A stretch of 64,000 nucleotides of DNA. Origin: Pseudomonas chlororaphis. Its GTDB lineage: Bacteria; Pseudomonadota; Gammaproteobacteria; Pseudomonadales; Pseudomonadaceae. The notes below the pieces were generated by a model. The model searched no databases. It saw only the letters and a program-made list of their open reading frames with translations, and had not been told where the DNA came from. This document shows, piece after piece, positions 46,361 through 56,021 of this stretch. Location of the stretch: NCBI RefSeq assembly GCF_003731765.1, contig NZ_MOAL01000004.1, positions 248,001-312,000 on the forward strand. Reading direction: 5' to 3'. Position 1 is the first letter of the stretch. Each line of letters starts with the position of its first letter. The translations under genes were made by a program, and so were the position numbers.

Positions 46361-46726
46361 GAAAGGGAAGAGCGTTGAATTCGGTGGCGCGGCGGGTAAC
46401 GGGCAACCTGGGAAGTCAGTGCCAGCCATGGGGGGCTGGCTGTTCGAGGTGCGGCACGAGCCCGGTTATTTCGGGTTACGAAGTTTCTGCGCGATGGGGC
46501 GGATTATCGACAGCTTTGCCCGGGCAGTGAAATCAACTCTGACTATGCTGGTGATAGCCATGGCCTTTGCTTCGCAATGAAGCATGGGTGAACACCGTGG
46601 GGCGTTTGCTGCACAGCTCCGGTGCGTGGCCTTTGGGGACGTTATCCAACTGTCTGATATCAAAGCGTTTATGCCGATGGCACGGGCCTTGCGAAGCCTA
46701 GATGTCCGGGTGACAAGGAGTACGGC
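46361..46726. other. 366-nt gap before the ATP-grasp operon, no gene seen
   Basis: No convincing open frame is present on either strand. It must hold the promoter of the ATP-grasp/alpha-E/transglutaminase operon and may encode a leftward RNA ending at 46333. A CAAGGAG ribosome-binding site lies just before the ATP-grasp start. Confidence 0.5.
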
Positions 46727-48136
46727 ATGATCCGCACCTTTTATGACGAGATGTACGATGCCGGCGGCGTGGTTCGCCCGCATTACCGGGAGTTCGCCCG
46801 TTGGCTGGCAAGCACGCCCGACGAGCTCCTGGCGCAGCGACGGCGTGAGGCCGACCTGCTCTTTCATCGTGCAGGCATCACCTTCACGCTCTATGGCGAT
46901 GAGCAGGGCACCGAGCGGCTGATCCCGTTCGACACCATCCCTCGCAGCATCCCCGCCAGCGAGTGGCGGATTGTCGAGCGTGGCTGCATCCAGCGGGTCA
47001 AGGCGCTGAACATGTTTCTCGCCGACCTCTACCACCAGCAACGCATTATCAAAGCCGGGATCATCCCCGCCGAGCAGGTGCTGGCCAACGAGCAGTACCA
47101 GCTGGCGATGCAGGGCCTGAACCTGCACCGCGACATCTACTCGCATATTTCGGGCGTTGACCTGGTACGCGATGGCGACGGCACCTATTACGTGCTCGAA
47201 GACAACCTGCGCACCCCCAGCGGCGTGAGCTACATGCTCGAAGACCGCAAGATGATGATGCGTCTGTTCCCCGAGCTGTTCGCCGCCCAGCGCATCGCAC
47301 CAATCGACCATTACCCCAACCTGTTGCTCGACACCCTGAAAAGCTCCAGCCCCCTGGATAACCCCAGCGTGGTGGTGCTGACCCCCGGGCGTTTCAACAG
47401 CGCGTTCTTCGAACATGCGTTCCTGGCCCGTGAAATGGGCGTCGAGCTGGTGGAGGGCGCCGACCTGTTTGTGCGGGATGAGCGGGTGTTCATGCGCACC
47501 ACCGACGGGCCCAAGGCGGTGGACGTGATCTACCGCCGCCTCGACGATGCCTTCCTTGATCCCCTGGCCTTCAACCCACAATCGATGCTGGGCGTGCCGG
47601 GGCTGTTGTCGGCCTACCGCTCGGGCAATGTGGTGCTGGCCAACGCCATTGGCACCGGGGTCGCCGATGACAAGTCGGTGTACCCCTTTGTCACCGAGAT
47701 GATCCGTTTCTACCTGGATGAAGAGCCGATCCTGAAAAACGTGCCCACCTGGCAATGCCGTAACCCCTCCGAGCTGTCCCATGTGCTGGCTCACCTACCG
47801 GAGCTTGTGGTCAAGGAAACCCAAGGCTCGGGCGGCTACGGCATGCTCGTGGGCCCAGCGGCCACCACCGCGGAGATCGAGGCCTTCCGCGAGCGGATCA
47901 AGGCCAAGCCCCATGCCTATATCGCTCAGCCGACCCTGTCCCTGTCCACCTGCCCGACCTTTGTCGAGAACGGTATTGCCCCGCGCCATATCGATTTGCG
48001 GCCCTTTGTCTTGTCGGGCCGGGAAACCCGCGTGGTGCCGGGTGGTCTCACCCGTGTGGCCCTGCGTGAAGGCTCCCTGGTGGTGAATTCCTCCCAGGGC
48101 GGCGGAACCAAGGACACCTGGGTGGTCGAGGATTAA
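46727..48136 (+). CDS. Circularly permuted type 2 ATP-grasp protein
   Basis: The 469-residue product (MIRTFYDEMYDAGGVVRPHYREFARWLASTPDELLAQRRREADLLFHRAGITFTLYGDEQGTERLIPFD) has the features of the circularly permuted ATP-grasp family: YYVLEDNLRTPSGVSYMLE, DVIYRRLDD, ELVVKETQGSGGYGML and HIDLRPFVL. Comparative genomics predicts an amidoligase-type peptide-bond-forming activity for such enzymes. It is followed 11 nt later by an alpha-E gene and then a transglutaminase-like gene. Confidence 0.9.
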   Translation: MIRTFYDEMYDAGGVVRPHYREFARWLASTPDELLAQRRREADLLFHRAGITFTLYGDEQGTERLIPFDTIPRSIPASEWRIVERGCIQRVKALNMFLADLYHQQRIIKAGIIPAEQVLANEQYQLAMQGLNLHRDIYSHISGVDLVRDGDGTYYVLEDNLRTPSGVSYMLEDRKMMMRLFPELFAAQRIAPIDHYPNLLLDTLKSSSPLDNPSVVVLTPGRFNSAFFEHAFLAREMGVELVEGADLFVRDERVFMRTTDGPKAVDVIYRRLDDAFLDPLAFNPQSMLGVPGLLSAYRSGNVVLANAIGTGVADDKSVYPFVTEMIRFYLDEEPILKNVPTWQCRNPSELSHVLAHLPELVVKETQGSGGYGMLVGPAATTAEIEAFRERIKAKPHAYIAQPTLSLSTCPTFVENGIAPRHIDLRPFVLSGRETRVVPGGLTRVALREGSLVVNSSQGGGTKDTWVVED

Positions 48137-48147
48137 GGAAGCCTGTC

Positions 48148-49098
48148 ATGTTGAGTAGAACTGCCTCGGATTTGTATTGGATGTCGCGGTATCTGGAGCG
48201 GGCGGAAAACCTCGCGCGGATGCTCGACGTCAGTTATTCGCTGTCGCTGATGCCCCAGGATGGGCGCGGTGACGGCCTGCACGAACTGGCCATGCCGCTG
48301 CTGATTACCGGCACCCTGGATGATTACCTGGAACGCCACGGCGAGCTGCACGCCGAGCGCCTGTTGCACTTTTTTGCCCTGGATGCCGCCAACCCGGCCA
48401 GCATCTACAGCTGCCTGGGCTCGGCCCGCGCCAGTGCCCATGCGGTGCGCGGGCGAATCACCGCCGACATGTGGGAAAACATCAACGCCACCTGGCTGGA
48501 GATTCGCGGCATCGCCGAGCAGGGCCTGAGCCGCTATGGCATGAGCCGTTTCTGCGAGTGGATCAAGGAGCGCTCCCACCTGTTTCGCGGGGCCACCTAC
48601 GGCACCATCATGCGCAACGACGCCTTTCGCTTCATTCGCCTGGGGACCTTTATCGAGCGCGCCGACAACACCCTGCGTCTGCTCGATGCCCGTTATGAAA
48701 TGGCCGGCGACCAGGCCGACGTGGTCAGCGATGGCACCGCCCATGCCTATTACCAGTGGAGCGCCTTGCTGCGAGCCCTGTCGTCCTTCGAGGCCTACAC
48801 CGAGATCTACCGCGATGCCCCGGGCTCACGGCAGGTCGCCGAGCTGCTGCTGTTGCGCGCCGATGTGCCGCGCTCCCTGCGCGCCTGCACCGAGGAAATC
48901 GACCAGATCCTTGGCAGCCTGCCCGGAGCCAACGGTCGCCCGGCCCAGCGCCTGGCAGCGGAACTGGACGCACGCCTGCGTTACACCGGCATCCACGAGA
49001 TTCTCGAAGAAGGCCTGCACGCCTGGCTCACCGAATTCATCCCGCTGGTGCGCCAGTTGGGCAACGCCATCTATACGTCGTACCTGGAGGCAGTATGA
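48148..49098 (+). CDS. Alpha-E domain protein
   Basis: The 316-residue, mainly helical protein (MLSRTASDLYWMSRYLERAENLARMLDVSYSLSLMPQ...) belongs to the alpha-E superfamily, which is nearly always encoded beside circularly permuted ATP-grasp and transglutaminase-like genes. It has no known catalytic residues of its own; a partner or scaffold role is inferred. Its stop overlaps the next start codon (ATGA). Confidence 0.88.
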   Translation: MLSRTASDLYWMSRYLERAENLARMLDVSYSLSLMPQDGRGDGLHELAMPLLITGTLDDYLERHGELHAERLLHFFALDAANPASIYSCLGSARASAHAVRGRITADMWENINATWLEIRGIAEQGLSRYGMSRFCEWIKERSHLFRGATYGTIMRNDAFRFIRLGTFIERADNTLRLLDARYEMAGDQADVVSDGTAHAYYQWSALLRALSSFEAYTEIYRDAPGSRQVAELLLLRADVPRSLRACTEEIDQILGSLPGANGRPAQRLAAELDARLRYTGIHEILEEGLHAWLTEFIPLVRQLGNAIYTSYLEAV

Positions 49099-49892
49099 GA
49101 CTCTCCATCAGCCATGAAACCGCCTATCACTATGAAGACCAGGTGCGCGCCAGCATCCAGTACCTGCGCTTGACGCCCCATGACAGCGAGCGTCAGCACG
49201 TGCTCAGTTGGCAGCTGGACTTGCCGCGCCCGGTGCGCGCGCAGATCGATCCCTTCGGCAATATCTTCCATGTGCTGACGGTGGACGAACCCCATGAAGC
49301 AATCATTATCGGTGCCCGCGGCCAGGTGGACATCGACGAGTTGCGCGAGGCCGAACACGAAGATCGATCGGCGTTGCCTTTCCTGCGCTTCACTCGCCTG
49401 ACCGAGGCTGACCCAGCGTTGCGCGCCTTTGCCGAGCAGCAGTGCCGCCAGCGTCGGGACCGCACCGGGTTGATCGACTTGATGCATGGGTTGAACCAGC
49501 ACATGGTTTACCAGCCGGGCTCCACCGAGATTGAAACCAGCGCCGCTGAAGCCTTTGCCGGCGGTGCCGGGGTGTGCCAGGACCATACCCATGCCTTTCT
49601 CGCCTGCGCCCGCAGCCTGGGCATTCCCGCCCGGTTCGTCTCGGGTTACCTGTACAGCGAAAACAGTGAACACCTGGCCAGCCACGCCTGGGCGGAAGCC
49701 TGGCTGGACGACGCTTGGTACAGCTTTGACGTGACCAACGAACTGGCCCGGCCTGAGCGCCACTTGAAGCTGGCGGTGGGCCTGGATTACCTGGATGCCT
49801 GCCCGGTGCGGGGCATGCGGCGCGGCGGCGGGGGCGAGCAGATGCACGCCAAGGTGCGGGTGGCGCCAGCCATTGCGGTGCAGCGCCAGTAA
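49095..49892 (+). CDS. Transglutaminase-like cysteine protease-fold protein
   Basis: The 265-residue product has an N-terminal beta-rich domain (about 1-80) and a transglutaminase core with the triad Cys161 (GGAGVCQDHTHAFLACARSLGIPARFVSGY), His197 (SHAWAEAW) and Asp212 (SFDVTN). Bacterial members often act as peptidases. A GGAGG before the ATG and the 4-nt overlap with the alpha-E gene place it in the same operon. Confidence 0.9.
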   Translation: MRLSISHETAYHYEDQVRASIQYLRLTPHDSERQHVLSWQLDLPRPVRAQIDPFGNIFHVLTVDEPHEAIIIGARGQVDIDELREAEHEDRSALPFLRFTRLTEADPALRAFAEQQCRQRRDRTGLIDLMHGLNQHMVYQPGSTEIETSAAEAFAGGAGVCQDHTHAFLACARSLGIPARFVSGYLYSENSEHLASHAWAEAWLDDAWYSFDVTNELARPERHLKLAVGLDYLDACPVRGMRRGGGGEQMHAKVRVAPAIAVQRQ

Positions 49893-49917
49893 GCTGCTTG
49901 CGTAACGAACGGCCGAG

Positions 49918-50727
49918 CTACGGGGCGCTTTGTTTGCGCCCTGCCATGTGCTTCAGGTACGCCACCAGCCGGTCCAGTTCAGGGTCGGTCAGCACGCTGC
50001 TGGAGAACCCTGGCATCTTCGCCTGGGGCCAGCGGCGCAGGCTCTGTGGGTCGCGGATGTAGCGCTTGAGGAAGTCGCCGCCGAAGTACTCGGTGGGGCT
50101 GTAGGGGATGTTCAGGTCCGGGCCGAATTGCGAGTCGCCTGCGCCATTGAGGCGATGGCAGGCCAGGCAGTTTTTCTGAAACAGTGCAAAACCCTGGTTC
50201 ACCGGATCGTCGGCTGCCAGTTGCGGGGCCGGGCGCAGTGCCGGGAAGCGTTCGGCCACCGGCGCCAGGCGCTTTATGCTGGCGACCTCGAAGGGCCATT
50301 GTTCGGGGCTGATGTGCCCGGCCTGGGGGTTGCTCCAGACCAGGTAGAACGGCCCTGCGCTGTGTTTGCCTTCACCGAGCGCCGGCCAGGGCTGGGCCGG
50401 GTCTTCAATCGCCAGCCAGGCTTGTGCACCTTGGCGATTGAGCAGTGGCCCGGCGCTGAGTTCGGCGGCAAAGCCGTCCAGGGCAACCGCCTGCAGATGG
50501 TCTTCTGCCTTGACCCCATCGAGCAAGACGGCGACCGGCACCGCGCGATACTGCATGTCGCGTTTGTAGGAGACGTCATCCCTGATGCTGATGGTCCGGG
50601 CTTCGGGGTGCTTGAGCAGTTCTTCGGTTTGCCAGGTACGGCTGCCGGCCCCCAGGTCGATGACCAGTTGCGCGGCTGACAGGGAAGGGCTGAGGAGCAG
50701 GGCTGTGCAGAAAAGTAGAGGTTTCAA
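49918..50727 (-). CDS. Exported c-type cytochrome with an N-terminal extra domain
   Basis: The 269-residue product has a signal peptide (MKPLLFCTALLLSPSLSAA), an approximately 150-residue N-terminal domain (LLKHPEARTISIRDDVSYKRDMQYRAVPVAVLLDG...) reminiscent of molybdopterin-oxidoreductase-like folds, and a C-terminal cytochrome c domain with CLACH heme motif and a distal Met in AKMPGF. The start is TTG, overlapping the TGA of the rhodanese-like gene, so translation of the two is coupled. Probably a periplasmic electron carrier. Confidence 0.78.
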   Translation of the reverse strand: MKPLLFCTALLLSPSLSAAQLVIDLGAGSRTWQTEELLKHPEARTISIRDDVSYKRDMQYRAVPVAVLLDGVKAEDHLQAVALDGFAAELSAGPLLNRQGAQAWLAIEDPAQPWPALGEGKHSAGPFYLVWSNPQAGHISPEQWPFEVASIKRLAPVAERFPALRPAPQLAADDPVNQGFALFQKNCLACHRLNGAGDSQFGPDLNIPYSPTEYFGGDFLKRYIRDPQSLRRWPQAKMPGFSSSVLTDPELDRLVAYLKHMAGRKQSAP

Positions 50728-51173
50728 TTGATCGCCGTCACATCGTCGTCGGTGGGTTCGTCGCCTGGCAGCACATCAATGGGTTGGGAGACGTGATCGA
50801 ACAGGGCGTCTCGCAACTCTTCGTAGTTGCCGCCGTTGACGATACCGAAGTAGCCATGTTTGATCAGGGTGTCTTCGGCCTCGAGGGCGTGCTGGTTGGT
50901 GTCGCTGTAGATGACCACCGTGGCGTTGGGGTCCAGCACCATCTTGCGCAACTGGTAGGCCAGGCCCTCGGCGCTGATGCCGGTGCCGTCCTCCAGTTCA
51001 AGATCGACCTGTAGGGAGTTGTGCACGTTGCCGGCGGCAAAGTCGCTGTTGTTGCGCAGGTCCAGGATCAGCGCGCCATCATTGATCTCGTCCACTGCAC
51101 GGTTGACGTCAACGATGCCCGCCTGGGCGGTGAGGCAGCTGCAAAGCGCTGCGAGTGCAAGCCAATGGCGCAT
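50724..51173 (-). CDS. Exported rhodanese-like protein without the catalytic cysteine
   Basis: The 149-residue product has a signal peptide (MRHWLALAALCSCLTAQA) and a rhodanese-fold body (VNRAVDEINDGALILDLRNNSDFAAGNVHNSLQVDLELED... KMVLDPNATVVIYSDTNQHALEAEDTLIKHGYFGIVNGGNYEELRDAL). In the active-site loop the usual Cys is missing (VVIYSDTNQHAL), so sulfurtransferase activity is not expected. The start at 51173 follows GGGGAAG. It is coupled to the cytochrome gene. Confidence 0.78.
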   Translation of the reverse strand: MRHWLALAALCSCLTAQAGIVDVNRAVDEINDGALILDLRNNSDFAAGNVHNSLQVDLELEDGTGISAEGLAYQLRKMVLDPNATVVIYSDTNQHALEAEDTLIKHGYFGIVNGGNYEELRDALFDHVSQPIDVLPGDEPTDDDVTAIN

Positions 51174-51278
51174 GAATCTTCCCCGTTCGATGGTGCAGGA
51201 AGACTGGCACACAAGTCCGTACCCCGGTAGTTGGCCGGGGTAAAAAATTGCCGAAGTGGATGCAAGACCTGCCAGGCC

Positions 51279-51374
51279 CTAGCCAATCACCTTGGTGAGA
51301 TTGGGCAAGATCAGCAGCAGTGTGGTTGCAAAAAGAATGAGCCCCGCCTGACGTACTTTCGAATGTTTAAACAT
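51279..51374 (-). CDS. 31-residue single-span membrane protein
   Basis: A short frame encodes MFKHSKVRQAGLILFATTLL and 11 further residues ending NLTKVIG: a basic N-terminus followed by one hydrophobic helix (about residues 10-24). AAAGG lies about 10 nt before the ATG, and the frame ends with TAG. This charge pattern suggests a small inner-membrane protein with a cytoplasmic N-terminus. Function unknown; such genes are often missed because of their length. Confidence 0.65.
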   Translation of the reverse strand: MFKHSKVRQAGLILFATTLLLILPNLTKVIG

Positions 51375-51773
51375 GGCTGAGTGCCTTTTGTTGTTATTCC
51401 TGAGCATCTGATTCATGTCGCTCTACTTCACTATGAGCCGCCCATGTGTCCCTTTTCTTACGCGTTCCCCATAAAAACTCTTTCCAACATGCTGCCTTTC
51501 TACCTTAGGGGCCTTGTATCCTCTGGCTTAGATCCATTTCATATGAATTTATAAATTTAACTGCTGAAAAAGGCATGAGGCCTATTGCCACCTTCTTGGC
51601 CAGCCTTTGGCTAGACACTTTGCCGAGTGCCGCGCAGGGATCTGTTAGCCGGCTACCGTTCGTCTGAGCGTGACCGTCAAGGCCACTGAGCGTATCGGTC
51701 ATTGAATCCATGGCGCTCGCGCTCAAAAGTGACGACTCGCCTTTCTCCCCCTGCACAGCGGTTCGAGGACGTC
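51375..51773. other. 399-nt gap upstream of the thiolase gene, no gene seen
   Basis: No convincing gene is present. The gap contains an AT-rich patch with the palindrome TTCATATGAA near 51537-51546 that may belong to the thiolase promoter. An in-frame upstream start at 51702 would extend the thiolase by 24 residues that match no thiolase. Confidence 0.45.
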
Positions 51774-52979
51774 ATGACCCAAGCGTTGATATTCGATGCG
51801 TTACGCACCCCCCGTGGCAAAGGCAAGGCCGATGGCGCGTTGCACGGCGTCAAGCCGGTGAACCTGGTGGCCGGCCTGCTCGGCGCGTTGCAGCAGCGCA
51901 CCGACCTCGATACCAGCCAGGTGGACGACATCGTCCTGGGCTGCGTGACCCCGGTGGGCGACCAAGGGGCGGACATCGCCAAGACCGCAGCGCTGGTGGC
52001 CGATTGGGATGTCAGCGTGGCTGGGGTGCAGATCAACCGTTTCTGCGCGTCGGGGCTGGAGGCGGTCAACCTCGGGGCAATGAAGGTGCGCTCCGGGTTC
52101 GAGGAACTGGTGGTGGTCGGGGGCGTCGAGTCGATGTCACGGGTGCCCATGGGCAGCGACGGCGGTGCCTGGGTGCTGGACCCGCAGACCAATCTGCACA
52201 GCCACTTCACGCCCCAGGGCATCGGCGCCGACCTGATTGCCACCCTGGAAGGCTTCAGCCGCGAAGACGTCGATAGCTTTGCCCTGCATTCCCAGCACAA
52301 AGCCGCCCGTGCGCGGGCCGCAGGCGCGTTCAGTAAGTCCCTGGTGGCGGTGCGGGACCAGAATGGCTTGGTGTTGCTGGACCATGATGAGTTCATTCGC
52401 GCCGACAGCACCCTTGAAGGCCTGGCCAAGCTCAAGCCGAGTTTCGAGATGATCGGGCACATGGGTTTCGACGCCACCGCGTTGCGGGTCTACAGCCATG
52501 TCGAGCGTATCGACCACGTGCACACCCCGGGCAACAGTTCTGGGATTGTCGATGGTGCGGCCCTGATGCTGATCGGTTCCGAAGCCAAGGGCCGCGAGCT
52601 GGGGCTCAAGCCGCGGGCGCGAATCGTCGCTACGGCGGTGACCAGCACCGACCCGACCATCATGCTCACCGGCCCTGCGCCCGCCACGCGCAAGGCCTTG
52701 GCCAAGGCTGGATTGAGGGTCGAGGACATCGACTTGTTCGAGGTCAACGAAGCCTTTGCCTCGGTGGTGCTCAAGTTCATCAAGGACATGGCCATCGACC
52801 CGGCCCGGGTCAACGTCAATGGCGGTTCCATCGCCATGGGCCACCCCTTGGGCGCCACCGGTTGCGCGATCCTCGGCACCCTGCTCGACGAACTGGAAGT
52901 CCGCCAGCAGCGCTATGGCCTGGCGACCCTCTGTGTCGGCGGCGGCATGGGCATCGCCACCATTCTCGAACGCCTCTGA
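51774..52979 (+). CDS. Acetyl-CoA C-acyltransferase (thiolase)
   Basis: The 401-residue product has the thiolase nucleophile in [11 protein letters not shown] (Cys91), [12 protein letters not shown], the [17 protein letters not shown] histidine motif and the CVGGGMG second cysteine motif. It cleaves 3-ketoacyl-CoA in beta-oxidation. The ATG at 51774 gives [18 protein letters not shown], the usual N-terminus, behind GAGG. It forms a pair with the multifunctional FadB-like gene 24 nt downstream. Confidence 0.92.
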   Translation: MTQALIFDALRTPRGKGKADGALHGVKPVNLVAGLLGALQQRTDLDTSQVDDIVLGCVTPVGDQGADIAKTAALVADWDVSVAGVQINRFCASGLEAVNLGAMKVRSGFEELVVVGGVESMSRVPMGSDGGAWVLDPQTNLHSHFTPQGIGADLIATLEGFSREDVDSFALHSQHKAARARAAGAFSKSLVAVRDQNGLVLLDHDEFIRADSTLEGLAKLKPSFEMIGHMGFDATALRVYSHVERIDHVHTPGNSSGIVDGAALMLIGSEAKGRELGLKPRARIVATAVTSTDPTIMLTGPAPATRKALAKAGLRVEDIDLFEVNEAFASVVLKFIKDMAIDPARVNVNGGSIAMGHPLGATGCAILGTLLDELEVRQQRYGLATLCVGGGMGIATILERL

Positions 52980-53003
52980 GCCCCGACTTCAAGGACCTTT
53001 GTC

Positions 53004-55148
53004 ATGACCGCAGCCATCCGTTACGAAAAAGGCCAGGACCAGATCGTGGTGCTGACCCTCGATATGCCGGGCCAGAGCGCCAACACCATGAATGCCGTGT
53101 ACCGCGACGCCATGGCCGCCACGCTGGCGCGGCTACAGGCCGAACAGGCGTCGATTGCCGGGGTGATCATTACCTCGGCGAAAAAGACTTTCTTTGCCGG
53201 CGGCGACCTCAATGAATTGATCAAGGTGGGCAAGCCCGAGGCCCGTGCGTTCTACGACCATGTGCTGGACCTCAAGGGCCAGTTGCGCACCCTAGAAACC
53301 TTCGGCAAGCCGGTGGTGGCGGCGATCAATGGCACGGCCCTGGGTGGCGGGTGGGAAATCTGCCTGGCCTGTCATCACCGAATCGCCCTGGACGACAGCG
53401 GGCTGCGGATCGGGCTGCCGGAAGTCACCCTGGGGTTGTTGCCGGGCGGCGGCGGTGTGGTGCGCATGGTGCGTTTGCTGGGGCTGGAAAAGGCCCTGCC
53501 TTATCTGCTGGAGGGCCGGAAGGTACGGGCGCAGCAGGCGCTGCAGGCCGGCTTGATCGATGAGTTGGCGGCGGATCGCCCAGCGTTGCTGGCTCAGGCG
53601 CGGGCCTGGATCCTGGCCAATCCCCAGGCCAAACAGCCTTGGGACATCAAGGGTTATCAGATTCCCGGTGGTACGCCTGCCCAGCCGAAAGTTGCCCAGA
53701 TGCTGGCCATTGCGCCGTCGATCCTGCGTGCCAAAACCCAGGGCTGCTTTCCGGCACCGGAGAAGATCCTCTGCGCGGCGGTGGAGGGGGCTCAGGTGGA
53801 CTTCGACACCGCGCAGTTGATCGAGGCCCGCTACTTCACCGAACTGGTCACGGGCCAGGTGGCGAAGAACATGATCGGCGCCTTCTGGTTCCAGCTCAAT
53901 CAGGTCAATGCCGGCAGTTCTCGTCCCCAGGGCGTGGCGCCTTATGTGACGAAAAAGGTCGGGGTGCTGGGGGCCGGCATGATGGGCGCGGGGATCGCCC
54001 ATGTCAGTGCCGTGGCCGGTCTTGATGTGGTGCTCAAAGACATCAGCCTGGCGGCGGCCGAGAAGGGCAAGGCGCATTCGGCGGCCCTGCTGGACAAGCA
54101 AGTCGCCCGTGGCCAGTTGAGCCAGGCGCAGCGCGAAACGACCCTGGCTCGCATTCACTGCAGCCAGGACGAGGCGGACCTGGCGGGTTGCGACCTGATC
54201 ATCGAAGCGGTGTTCGAGGACCGGGCGCTCAAGGCCAAGGTTTCGGCGGCCGCACGGGCGGTGGTGGGGGCGGAGGCGGTCATGGCCTCCAATACGTCGA
54301 CCCTGCCCATTACCGGCCTGGCGACGGCGGTGCCCAACCCCGACAAGTTCATCGGCTTGCACTTCTTCAGCCCTGTGGAAAAAATGCCCCTGGTGGAAAT
54401 CATCAAGGGCGCCCAGACCAGCGACGCAACCCTGGCCCGGGGGTTCGACTTTGTCCGGCAGATCAACAAGACGCCGATCGTGGTCAACGACCGCCGTGGT
54501 TTCTTCACCTCGCGGGTATTCGGCACCTTTACCAATGAAGGCATCGCCATGCTGGGCGAGGGAATTGCAGCGCCGATGATCGAGACCGAGGCCCGCAAGG
54601 CCGGCATGCCCGTTGGTCCCTTGGCGATTTCCGATGAGGTGTCGCTGAGCCTGATGAGCCATATCCGCGAGCAGACGGCCAAGGACCTGCACGCCGAAGG
54701 CAAGGTGGCCAACAGTCACCCAGCCTTTGCGGTGATCGATGCGCTGGTCCATGAGTACCAGCGGCCCGGTAAAGCCGCGGGCGCTGGCTTCTACGATTAC
54801 CCGGCGCAAGGTCAGAAACACCTGTGGCCAACCTTGCGCACGCGCTTTTACCAGGCCGATGCGCAGATCCCGCCCCAAGATGTACGGGACCGGCTGCTGT
54901 TCGTACAGGCCATTGAAACCGTGCGCTGCCTGGAGGAGGGGGTGTTGCAGTCGACGGCCGACGCCAATATCGGTTCGATCCTCGGCATCGGCTTTGCCGC
55001 CTGGACCGGGGGCGCCTTGCAGTTCATCAATCAGTACGGGCTCAAGGACTTCATCGCGCGAGCGCAGTATTTGGCCGAGCAATATGGCCAGCGTTTTGCC
55101 CCACCGGCGCTGTTGCTGGAAAAGGCCAGCCAGGGCCTGTTGTTCTGA
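53004..55148 (+). CDS. Multifunctional enoyl-CoA hydratase/3-hydroxyacyl-CoA dehydrogenase (FadB/FadJ-type)
   Basis: The 714-residue fusion has an N-terminal crotonase domain (GGDLNELIKVG, NGTALGGGWEICLACHHRIALDD, GLPEVTLGLLPGGGGVVRMVRLLG) and a hydroxyacyl-CoA dehydrogenase domain with NAD motif GVLGAGMMGAGIAHVSAVAG near residue 320, LHFFSPVEKMPLVEIIKG and VNDRRGFFTSRVFG. It carries out the middle two steps of beta-oxidation. With the thiolase upstream it forms an anaerobic- or FadJI-like gene order (thiolase first). Confidence 0.92.
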   Translation: MTAAIRYEKGQDQIVVLTLDMPGQSANTMNAVYRDAMAATLARLQAEQASIAGVIITSAKKTFFAGGDLNELIKVGKPEARAFYDHVLDLKGQLRTLETFGKPVVAAINGTALGGGWEICLACHHRIALDDSGLRIGLPEVTLGLLPGGGGVVRMVRLLGLEKALPYLLEGRKVRAQQALQAGLIDELAADRPALLAQARAWILANPQAKQPWDIKGYQIPGGTPAQPKVAQMLAIAPSILRAKTQGCFPAPEKILCAAVEGAQVDFDTAQLIEARYFTELVTGQVAKNMIGAFWFQLNQVNAGSSRPQGVAPYVTKKVGVLGAGMMGAGIAHVSAVAGLDVVLKDISLAAAEKGKAHSAALLDKQVARGQLSQAQRETTLARIHCSQDEADLAGCDLIIEAVFEDRALKAKVSAAARAVVGAEAVMASNTSTLPITGLATAVPNPDKFIGLHFFSPVEKMPLVEIIKGAQTSDATLARGFDFVRQINKTPIVVNDRRGFFTSRVFGTFTNEGIAMLGEGIAAPMIETEARKAGMPVGPLAISDEVSLSLMSHIREQTAKDLHAEGKVANSHPAFAVIDALVHEYQRPGKAAGAGFYDYPAQGQKHLWPTLRTRFYQADAQIPPQDVRDRLLFVQAIETVRCLEEGVLQSTADANIGSILGIGFAAWTGGALQFINQYGLKDFIARAQYLAEQYGQRFAPPALLLEKASQGLLF

Positions 55149-55252
55149 CCTCGAAGGGCACAGAGTGATGCAGTGCGGGGCTTGCCTTGACGTGGCGTTT
55201 CAAGGCAGGCTCTGGGCGTTCATTTTTCCCTTCATCGTGTCAGGTATTTTTT

Positions 55253-55981
55253 ATGTCGCTACGCATCTGCATCCTGGAAACCGACATTCTGCGCCCCGAG
55301 CTGGTCGATCAATATCAGGGTTATGGGCAGATGTTCCAGCGCCTGTTTTCGCGGCAACCAATTGCCGCCGAGTTCAGCATCTTCAACGTCATGCAAGGCG
55401 ACTACCCGAGCGATGAGTTGAGCTTCGACGCTTACTTGGTGACGGGCAGCAAGGCCGACTCCTTTGGCAGCGATCCGTGGATCCAGACCCTCAAGACCTA
55501 TCTGCTGGCGCGCTACGAGCGTGGCGACAAACTGCTGGGCATCTGCTTCGGTCACCAACTGCTGGCGCTGTTGCTGGGTGGCAAAAGCGAGCGCGCGACC
55601 CAAGGCTGGGGTGTGGGTACCCACAACTATCAACTGGCCGCCAAGGCGCCGTGGATGAGCCCGGTGGTGGAAGAGTTGACGTTGTTGATCAGCCACCAGG
55701 ACCAGGTGACGGCGTTGCCGGAAAACGCCACGGTGATTGCCTCCAGCGACTTCTGCCCGTTTGCCGCCTACCACATCAACGACCAGGTGCTGTGCTTCCA
55801 GGGCCACCCGGAATTCATTCACGACTACTCCCGGGCGTTGCTGGATATCCGCCAGCAGCACCTGGGGGAGCAGATTTACCAGAAGGGCATGGCCAGCCTT
55901 GAGCATGACCACCACGGCACCACGGTGGCGGAGTGGATGATGCGGTTCGTGGCCCACAAGCCCGAAGCCAAGTCGGCCTGA
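55253..55981 (+). CDS. Class I glutamine amidotransferase-like protein (GMP synthase GATase type)
   Basis: The 242-residue product has the GATase-1 nucleophile elbow LLGICFGHQLLALLLGG (Cys98) and the His/Glu pair in FQGHPEF. The stand-alone GATase domain resembles the gamma-glutamyl-compound hydrolases and GuaA-like proteins acting in amine or glutamine metabolism. The ATG at 55253 yields MSLRICILETDIL. No partner synthetase gene is adjacent, so the substrate is unknown. Confidence 0.85.
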   Translation: MSLRICILETDILRPELVDQYQGYGQMFQRLFSRQPIAAEFSIFNVMQGDYPSDELSFDAYLVTGSKADSFGSDPWIQTLKTYLLARYERGDKLLGICFGHQLLALLLGGKSERATQGWGVGTHNYQLAAKAPWMSPVVEELTLLISHQDQVTALPENATVIASSDFCPFAAYHINDQVLCFQGHPEFIHDYSRALLDIRQQHLGEQIYQKGMASLEHDHHGTTVAEWMMRFVAHKPEAKSA

Positions 55982-56021
55982 CCTTGCGCCCGCTCCCTTG
56001 GCCGGGGCGGGCGTTTGAACC

